A DNA stretch of 64,000 bases from Helicobacter suis. Its GTDB lineage: Bacteria; Campylobacterota; Campylobacteria; Campylobacterales; Helicobacteraceae. The DNA lies in assembly GCF_902196125.1 (NCBI RefSeq), contig NZ_CABIKG010000009.1, forward strand, positions 22,704 to 86,703, given 5' to 3'. The position numbers and the translations under genes were made by a program. The notes beneath the pieces were generated by a model that searched no databases, had not been told where the DNA came from, and worked only from the letters and a program-made list of their open reading frames with translations. Below are positions 58,912 to 64,000 of this stretch, piece by piece. Each line of letters opens with the position of its first letter. Positions within the stretch are counted from its first letter, which is position 1.

Positions 58912-59241
58912 GTGCTCCCTTATCCTTTATTTGTCTTAGCTGTGTTGGTATTAGGTTTAGTTAGCTCCATAGGCGGGCTTATGCACTTATCTAAACAAAA
59001 TGCCTTACTTAAGGAGCGGGTGTTACATGCGCTTGAACAAGTACAAGAACAAAACCGCCAAATTAAAGAGCTTGAGTTAAATACCAAGAACTACCTTGAG
59101 CAACAGCCCGCTAGCATAAAGGCTATACAAGAGCGCTACAACCACACTAAAGCTAGCCATGAGCTCCACACATGCGAACAACAACTCCGCCATGTGCAAA
59201 ACCTCCTACAAATTTTTAAAAACGAAAAGCTTAACCCTTGA
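58912..59241 (+). CDS. Rz-like i-spanin candidate
   Basis: A 109-residue protein with an N-terminal membrane helix (YPLFVLAVLVLGLVSSIGGL) followed by a long coiled coil (LLKERVLHALEQVQEQNRQIKEL and on), the topology of inner-membrane spanins that disrupt the outer membrane at lysis. Placed after a holin. No overlapping o-spanin lipoprotein frame was recognised. The start is GTG directly after the preceding stop codon. Confidence 0.6.
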   Translation: MLPYPLFVLAVLVLGLVSSIGGLMHLSKQNALLKERVLHALEQVQEQNRQIKELELNTKNYLEQQPASIKAIQERYNHTKASHELHTCEQQLRHVQNLLQIFKNEKLNP

Positions 59242-59297
59242 TTAAACCTTGAAGTCTTGCCAATATAAAGCGGTATATAAATTATAAGGAGTAAAGA

Positions 59298-59873
59298 ATG
59301 CCCACCCTAGAGGATAAGACTAAGGAGCTTGAGACACTCAAGAATGAAATTAGCCAAGCAGAGGCGAGTTTAGAAAGCGACTTTGCTAAGTATGCGGCTG
59401 AGAATATGGACGAGAAACTAGAACAATTGTTTTTTGATAATAAAGAACAATTTGTACAAGAGCTTTTAACTATGCAAAATCAGTTTTTAAAAGATAAGTT
59501 GGGCGATAAGGCTCAACGCGTGAGTGAGCTACACGAGGAGATTAGCACAGAACAAGGCAAGCAAGAGCTAGAAAACATCAAGGAACAATTTAAACAGGCA
59601 CACCCAGATGTGGATTTAGAGGCCTTGATTAGCTTTTATAATGAGGATTTACCCCCCAAATACCGCGCGCAGTTAGATAGTTTAGAGGGTTTAGACTTCT
59701 TTGAACAACTCTACCAGTTATACCAGAGTTTTAGCAGTGGGGCGCAAAGTAGCGCAGAAGATCAAAGCGCTAATGATCAAGAACAAAACGCGCAGTTGCC
59801 CCAAAGGCTTAATGGCAAAGCTAGCGCTAGCCCAGATCAAGCCCCTAAAGAGCTTGTGATGAATAGATTTTAA
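59298..59873 (+). CDS. Phage scaffold-like protein
   Basis: A 191-residue, acidic, strongly helical protein with an N-terminal coiled coil (LEDKTKELETLKNEISQAEA), a middle region with PKYRAQLDSLEG, and a low-complexity Ser/Gln/Asn-rich stretch (SSGAQSSAEDQSANDQEQN). Composition, length and place 11 bases before the capsid gene fit a scaffolding protein. There is no sequence motif, so the call is contextual. A good aaggag site lies upstream. Confidence 0.65.
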   Translation: MPTLEDKTKELETLKNEISQAEASLESDFAKYAAENMDEKLEQLFFDNKEQFVQELLTMQNQFLKDKLGDKAQRVSELHEEISTEQGKQELENIKEQFKQAHPDVDLEALISFYNEDLPPKYRAQLDSLEGLDFFEQLYQLYQSFSSGAQSSAEDQSANDQEQNAQLPQRLNGKASASPDQAPKELVMNRF

Positions 59874-59884
59874 GGAGATCAAAC

Positions 59885-61063
59885 ATGGCATTAAATTTAA
59901 ACAACATCAATATCGCTAATTGGAAGAACGATCCAAATGTAAGCGTCAAAATTGCCGAGCAAATAGAATTAGCCAGTTGGAGTAAAAGCCCCTTTGAGCC
60001 TTTAACAGGGCGGGGCAGTGATAGAGGCGTTAGAACCTATCTAATTGAAGATGTACAGCCTTATAGACCACGCCTAAAAGCCCAGCTTAGCGGCAGTGGG
60101 GTTAGAGGCAATAGCGACTTTAATAGCAACTTTGATAACTTAGAAATTCTAAGCCAAACCATTTACCCGGAGGTGGTAGGTAATGCGATTAAGTCAGAGA
60201 TTAAAGTATATAGCGCGCTAAAGCATATTGACTTTGTCAAAGAAGCTAGCGATAGTTTAACTGAATGGATACAGGCAAAGCGCGATCGGGCATTAGTGTG
60301 TGCTTTATCTAACGACTTTACTAATGCGGTAGTGTGTGATAAGACTGAAGGCTATAAAACCCCCCAGTTGCGCCAAAGTGTTAGAGATTTTAGCAAGACT
60401 CTAACTAAGGACGATACCATGAATTTAAAAGCCCTAAGACGCGCCATATTCCAAGCCCGCGCAGGGGTTAGGCATGATAATACCCAAGCCTTCCCCATTA
60501 AGCCTATTAGATCGGAAATGGTGAGCAATGGCGGTATTAGTGTGCAAAATTACAGCTACATTATCCTACTTGATAGCTACCAAGTCAACCAGCTTAAAGC
60601 CGATCGCGAATTCCAAGACTTACAAAAATACGCCGGAGTGAGGGGCGATAAAAACGCCCTATTTAGTGGCATTATGGGAGTGGTGGATAATTGCCCGATT
60701 CTAGATATGGGCGTTTGGACAAGTATGAATGTAGGGCTATTAAATTCAGAAGTAAGCGATGAGGAATTTAAAGCTAACATCAATTCGCAGAATGTAGACA
60801 AAATCACCCCTCCAAGTAGCTATGCTAAAGACATACCCATTAGTATGGGCGCATTGATCGGAGCTAGTGCTTTAGTGCTAGCGGGCAATAGCGCGATTAA
60901 CTTTTATATCAATGAGAGCGAAGATGCAGGCAGAAAGACTATTTGTGGGGTAGATAGAATTTTAGCTATTAGCAAAGCGCGATTCCAAACGGCTAATAAT
61001 GTGCCCAGTGTGTATAACAATAGTGACTTTAGCGTCATCGGGCTATTTAGTGCTAAGATTTAA
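59885..61063 (+). CDS. Phage major capsid protein (N4 gp56 / DUF4043-like)
   Basis: A 392-residue protein. It begins WKNDPNVSVKIAEQIELA, then SPFEPLTGRGSDRGVRTYL, GSGVRGNSDFNSNFDNLEI, and EWIQAKRDRALVCALSNDF, the arrangement of the DUF4043 / N4 gp56-like major capsid family. Late segments include ISMGALIGASALVLAG. Strong upstream site (aaggag). High expression is suggested by regular codons. Several H. pylori podovirus-like phages and prophages (for example KHP30, 1961P) would be the first comparison. Confidence 0.75.
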   Translation: MALNLNNINIANWKNDPNVSVKIAEQIELASWSKSPFEPLTGRGSDRGVRTYLIEDVQPYRPRLKAQLSGSGVRGNSDFNSNFDNLEILSQTIYPEVVGNAIKSEIKVYSALKHIDFVKEASDSLTEWIQAKRDRALVCALSNDFTNAVVCDKTEGYKTPQLRQSVRDFSKTLTKDDTMNLKALRRAIFQARAGVRHDNTQAFPIKPIRSEMVSNGGISVQNYSYIILLDSYQVNQLKADREFQDLQKYAGVRGDKNALFSGIMGVVDNCPILDMGVWTSMNVGLLNSEVSDEEFKANINSQNVDKITPPSSYAKDIPISMGALIGASALVLAGNSAINFYINESEDAGRKTICGVDRILAISKARFQTANNVPSVYNNSDFSVIGLFSAKI

Positions 61064-61073
61064 GGAGGACAAC

Positions 61074-61526
61074 ATGAAACAAAAAGTTAAAAACATCAGT
61101 TATCTATGTGTAGTTAAATTTGCCCTAGATCAGGCTAATAAAGATTTAGCCTTTATTCCTAGTGGAGCGGAGGTAATTAGCCTTAATCTTGAAATTATAG
61201 AGCCACTAACCGCGTCAACCACTATTAACATAGGTTTAGAAAAAACGAACAACTACTTCTTAAACGACATTAAAGCCGATAAAAAGGGCTTTAATCAATC
61301 TAGCGTATTGCTTAGTGCTAGCACTAACCAGATTATCACCGCCACGATTAGCAACCCGGCTAAAGTAGTGGAAGTTAAAGAAGTGGAGGAAAAGGAGAGC
61401 AAAGAAAGCACAGAAACTAAGGGCAAGAACAAAACTACAGAAGTAAAACCAGTTGAGAGCAAAACCGGTTTAGCTTGCCTAAGAGTGCAATACTTCTTAA
61501 GAAGTGAAATAGATATTGAGATTTAA
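61074..61526 (+). CDS. Phage virion protein of unknown function (capsid decoration candidate)
   Basis: A 150-residue protein with a beta-rich pattern (AEVISLNLEIIEPL, SSVLLSASTNQIITATISN), broken by a charged linker (VKEVEEKESKESTETKGKN). It directly follows the capsid gene, where decoration or head-stabilising proteins often lie; the alternating threonine-valine strands would fit. The ATG at 61074 is chosen with aaggagga just upstream; an earlier in-frame codon lies inside the capsid gene. Confidence 0.6.
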   Translation: MKQKVKNISYLCVVKFALDQANKDLAFIPSGAEVISLNLEIIEPLTASTTINIGLEKTNNYFLNDIKADKKGFNQSSVLLSASTNQIITATISNPAKVVEVKEVEEKESKESTETKGKNKTTEVKPVESKTGLACLRVQYFLRSEIDIEI

Positions 61527-61529
61527 CCC

Positions 61530-61955
61530 ATGTATTTAGGTGGCAATAGTCTAAATATCAGTAATGCCCTACAAGGTGCAGGAGTGGGGCATAATTTTAG
61601 TAACTTTAGCACTAGTATTGGCGAAAAGTTAGGCGCTAATAGTTTAGGCAGTGGCCTTAGCAATAGTTTAAGCAGTGGTTTAAGTGGGATAGGGGGTTTA
61701 GCTAGTGCTGTAGGTATGGGAGCTCAAGGGCTAGGCGCAGCTTTAGGCATTGCTAATCTAGGCTTTGGCATTCACTCTACCATGCAACAAATGAAATTAG
61801 CCAAAGAATCTTTAAAGCTAGCGCGCCAGCAGTTTATGCAGGAGAATAAGCGCTATGAAGCTAGAGAGAATGAAAGAATCAACGCAAATAACCAAATCGC
61901 CAACACCGCTAGCGCTTATAACCTAAACCCACAAAACCCTATGAGTAGAGAATGA
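61530..61955 (+). CDS. Gly/Ser/Leu-rich phage protein with coiled-coil tail (ejection or pilot-type candidate)
   Basis: A 141-residue protein. Residues 35-80 are small and hydrophobic with many GxxxG-like steps (GLSGIGGLASAVGMGAQGLG), and residues 83-115 form an amphipathic helix (QQMKLAKESLKLARQQFMQ). This resembles internal virion or DNA-pilot proteins that cross the host membrane during entry. No family match is claimed. It overlaps the next gene by 4 bases (ATGA). Confidence 0.55.
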   Translation: MYLGGNSLNISNALQGAGVGHNFSNFSTSIGEKLGANSLGSGLSNSLSSGLSGIGGLASAVGMGAQGLGAALGIANLGFGIHSTMQQMKLAKESLKLARQQFMQENKRYEARENERINANNQIANTASAYNLNPQNPMSRE

Positions 61956-62353
61956 GACTAGTAGAATTTAACGCAGTAGGCGCAGTTAGTCTACTAAGTA
62001 GATATGGCTGTATCAAATTGCGCCTTAATGTAAATCACAGCGCGCTACTAGTGCCAAATGCACTATCTGAAAGCTATGTATTTGAACGCGAAGATAACCA
62101 AGTGATAAACTTTAGTGTATGTGAGGGGGAGGGAGTGCTTAACCCACTAGACTACCCTAAAGCTTATCACTTTTTAGAACTAGATGTATACGCCTTAGAA
62201 ACCTACTTAATTAAAGGCATTATGCCAACTAGCCTTAGACAAAGAGAACTCATAAGTGCCTATAATGAAATTTATAACATCAACATTAAAAAGCACAACT
62301 ACTATCTAGCCCCACCCTACTTTAAGCAAGTGGAGGAAAAATTATTATGTTAG
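61952..62353 (+). CDS. Phage virion protein, unknown
   Basis: A 133-residue mixed alpha/beta protein with no recognised domain. The 4-base overlap upstream and 7-base overlap downstream place it in the virion operon. One early segment reads VSLLSRYGCIKLRL; the end is helical (TSLRQRELISAYNEIY). Confidence 0.6.
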   Translation: MRLVEFNAVGAVSLLSRYGCIKLRLNVNHSALLVPNALSESYVFEREDNQVINFSVCEGEGVLNPLDYPKAYHFLELDVYALETYLIKGIMPTSLRQRELISAYNEIYNINIKKHNYYLAPPYFKQVEEKLLC

Positions 62354-62922
62354 CTGTAATAGAAATCATAGAGGCCATTAGAGCGCGCCTTAAAGATGAT
62401 AATTACACCAACTTACGCTTTAGCGATATGGAGCTTTTAGACACACTCAACAGCGCTTTAGCCGCGTTGATCCTAGAGTTTAAGCTAAATAAACACCAAA
62501 TCAGCCAGCAGATCAAAGATAACCAGCCTATTTACCTAGATAACCTACTAGGCATTGAATGCGCTTACTTCAACAATAACTTAATTGAATGCACCAGTGT
62601 GCCTACAGATCAATTAAGTTTAGTAGTGGATCAAAATAGCCTAAGTATAGCGCCCTTCACACAAGGCCATTTAAGATTAACCTACTATGCCCATGAGCCA
62701 ATAAACAGCCTTGAGGATCACCTAAGAGTGCCAGCACTTGCTAAAAATGCTTTGATTTATGATTGTTTGGGCAAGTTATTAGAAATCCCTACCAATGAAA
62801 ATAACCCAAATACTATCGCGCTTTATAAGCAATTACTTAAAGAGGCAAAGAACACACTAACACTACACCTAAATAACCTATATGGCAGAAACTATTACTT
62901 TAGCAAGGTAGTAAGAGTATGA
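62347..62922 (+). CDS. Phage head-tail adaptor-like protein (candidate)
   Basis: A 191-residue protein. N-terminal helices carry the pattern RFSDMELLDTLNSALAAL, as in neck/adaptor proteins of podovirus-like phages; a beta segment (RLTYYAHEPI) and C-terminal helices (LKEAKNTLTLHLNNLY) follow. The call rests on this helix pattern and on gene order after the capsid, not on a known motif. It overlaps both neighbours. Confidence 0.5.
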   Translation: MLAVIEIIEAIRARLKDDNYTNLRFSDMELLDTLNSALAALILEFKLNKHQISQQIKDNQPIYLDNLLGIECAYFNNNLIECTSVPTDQLSLVVDQNSLSIAPFTQGHLRLTYYAHEPINSLEDHLRVPALAKNALIYDCLGKLLEIPTNENNPNTIALYKQLLKEAKNTLTLHLNNLYGRNYYFSKVVRV

Positions 62923-63671
62923 ATATCAACCGCTTTATTAGAAACTTCTTAGATTTAAGAGAGGCACTAGGCACGCAAAATTGCAGCAGCAAAGAACTTA
63001 ATAGTCTTTGCATGCAGGGCGCTTTAGAATTTGAAAAACTCTACTTGCAGGAGAGCCAGCAGGCAATAGCAGAAGAACAAGTAAAAGCGCGTATTGAAAT
63101 AGATTATCTAACCGCGCAGTATAACCTAGAGGCTACTAAGGCTAACACCCTAAATAACTTAATCCAGTGTGCTAGCATGATAAAGAGTTTGAAAGATAAT
63201 GCCGCAATCAATCGGGCTAATGCCTATGTGAGTTTTTTACAAGTTGTGGGTAATGCTAATAATGGGGGAGCAATAGGTAATCACGCTAACAATGTAATTA
63301 ACACCATAAATCTTATTGGAGTGGACACTAACACCGGATTATTAGAGGAATGCCTAAAGAATCTAACAAAAGAACTTGAAAACTTCAATAATCTAGTTGG
63401 AGCGGGTGAAACAATACAAGTTTTTAGCCAAAGTTTAGAGACTCTACCTAATCACCCGGTAAAGGTGTGGGGCTTTAGCACGCTTAAAGATAGCGTTGAT
63501 AGCTTTAGTGTTGATGAAAAAGAGATCATACAGGGAAGTAGTATGTTATTTAGTGCAACTGAGCCTAAGACTTATACGATCACCTTTAATAGCACAAATG
63601 CCACTAACAGACTAAGCAAAAGCCTACAAATTACAATCAAAGCAGATAATCTAAAATCGTTGAAAGGATAA
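62919..63671 (+). CDS. Phage virion protein, unknown (helical N-terminus, beta C-terminus)
   Basis: A 250-residue protein. Residues 1-100 are helical with a coiled-coil stretch (EEQVKARIEIDYLTAQYNL). Residues 175-250 are beta-rich (HPVKVWGFSTLKDSVDSF, YTITFNSTNATNRLS), like a small Ig-type or tail domain. The start overlaps the upstream gene (ATGA). No family recognised. Confidence 0.6.
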   Translation: MNINRFIRNFLDLREALGTQNCSSKELNSLCMQGALEFEKLYLQESQQAIAEEQVKARIEIDYLTAQYNLEATKANTLNNLIQCASMIKSLKDNAAINRANAYVSFLQVVGNANNGGAIGNHANNVINTINLIGVDTNTGLLEECLKNLTKELENFNNLVGAGETIQVFSQSLETLPNHPVKVWGFSTLKDSVDSFSVDEKEIIQGSSMLFSATEPKTYTITFNSTNATNRLSKSLQITIKADNLKSLKG

Positions 63672-63676
63672 TTCCA

Positions 63677-64000
63677 TGCCAGAAGACACTAACTTAGATA
63701 CAGAACAAGAAACAGATGTAGAAAGCGCAGAAAACCAAGAAATACAGCCAGTAATAAGCCTACCCACAACTCCCACATTTGAGCCAGATACTAGCGATAT
63801 AGCTGACTTGATTAAGCCTAGTGCAATCCCTAGTGCAGATATTTATAAAGACTTTAGCACACAACTAGAAAAGGCACTTAACAATAATGATAATTGGAAA
63901 GAACAAGTCTATTTGTGCTTACAGGGCTTAAGCCGTTTACTCAGTGCCTTTATTAGCTTTAGAGAACTTCAAGATACTAGCCTTAAAGAACTCCCCAAAA
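63677..64000 (+). CDS. Phage protein, partial at window end
   Basis: The first 108 codons of an open frame running off the window, with gaaagga upstream. It opens with an acidic, Pro/Thr-rich disordered stretch (MPEDTNLDTEQETDVESAEN), then helices (IYKDFSTQLEKALNNN, VYLCLQGLSRLLSAFISF). The function cannot be told from this part. Confidence 0.7.

Overview
The window reads as chromosome of a gastric, non-pylori Helicobacter (H. felis / H. heilmannii / H. bizzozeronii / H. suis type). Protein families and most local gene orders match what I remember of H. pylori (topA-flaB-flagellin glycosylation gene; ppk-pyrD-M16 protease-dapA-SDR-pgsA; purA-fliJ-like; prs-HIT-murF-ddl; nspC-cheV; ychF-pepA-dedA-apt-rpiB-lepB-folD; pbp2-engB-lptA-lptC-rlpA-mltD-tatD-ribE-flhX; porGDAB-purB). 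It also carries genes I do not expect in H. pylori: napB of a periplasmic nitrate reductase and thiC. Species assignment and all synteny statements are from memory, not from a search.

Layout. 1-318: 5' part of napB. 373-7162: radical SAM gene, topA, flaB with a clear sigma-54 promoter, and a Maf-type flagellin glycosylation gene. 7134-15351 (minus): a compact, overlapping operon running ppk-pyrD-M16 protease-dapA-enoyl reductase-like SDR-membrane protein-pgsA-rseP. 15431-22397 (minus): MotE-like and FliJ-like flagellar proteins, purA, prs, HIT protein, murF, alpha/beta hydrolase, ddl. 22571-33654: prmC, nspC, cheV, then ychF to folD, a small c-type cytochrome, and thiC. 33772-34944: fused ispDF. 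34945-36139: small accessory island with decayed sequence, perfect small repeats, two operator-like palindromes and one unrecognised coiled-coil gene. 36140-43470: comFC, a chemoreceptor whose periplasmic domain has a CxxCH haem motif, a possible IS200/IS605 tnpB remnant, tsaD, agmatine deiminase, hypF, serB. 43467-51193: cell-envelope cluster (PBP2, MreD-like protein, EngB, LptA, LptC, RlpA, MltD, TatD), riboflavin synthase and FlhX. 51266-55745: pyruvate:acceptor oxidoreductase and purB.

55759-57004 is a broken type III restriction (Res) gene. It has a C14 tract that puts it out of frame here, a second frameshift, and a cut-off before the endonuclease domain. From about 57005 to the window end lies the left part of a prophage: about 530 bp of non-coding DNA with small tandem repeats, then a lysis module (DUF5675 protein, TM protein, LydA-type holin, unknown, Rz-like spanin), scaffold-like protein, major capsid protein, and a tightly overlapping run of virion genes. 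It continues beyond the window. No integrase, portal or terminase is visible here.

No rRNA, tRNA or CRISPR array was found. The strongest items for follow-up are the phase-variable res remnant at a prophage junction, the CxxCH chemoreceptor, the dyad-controlled orphan gene at 35322-35906, and the possible tnpB 3'/omegaRNA remnant with its own -10 box.
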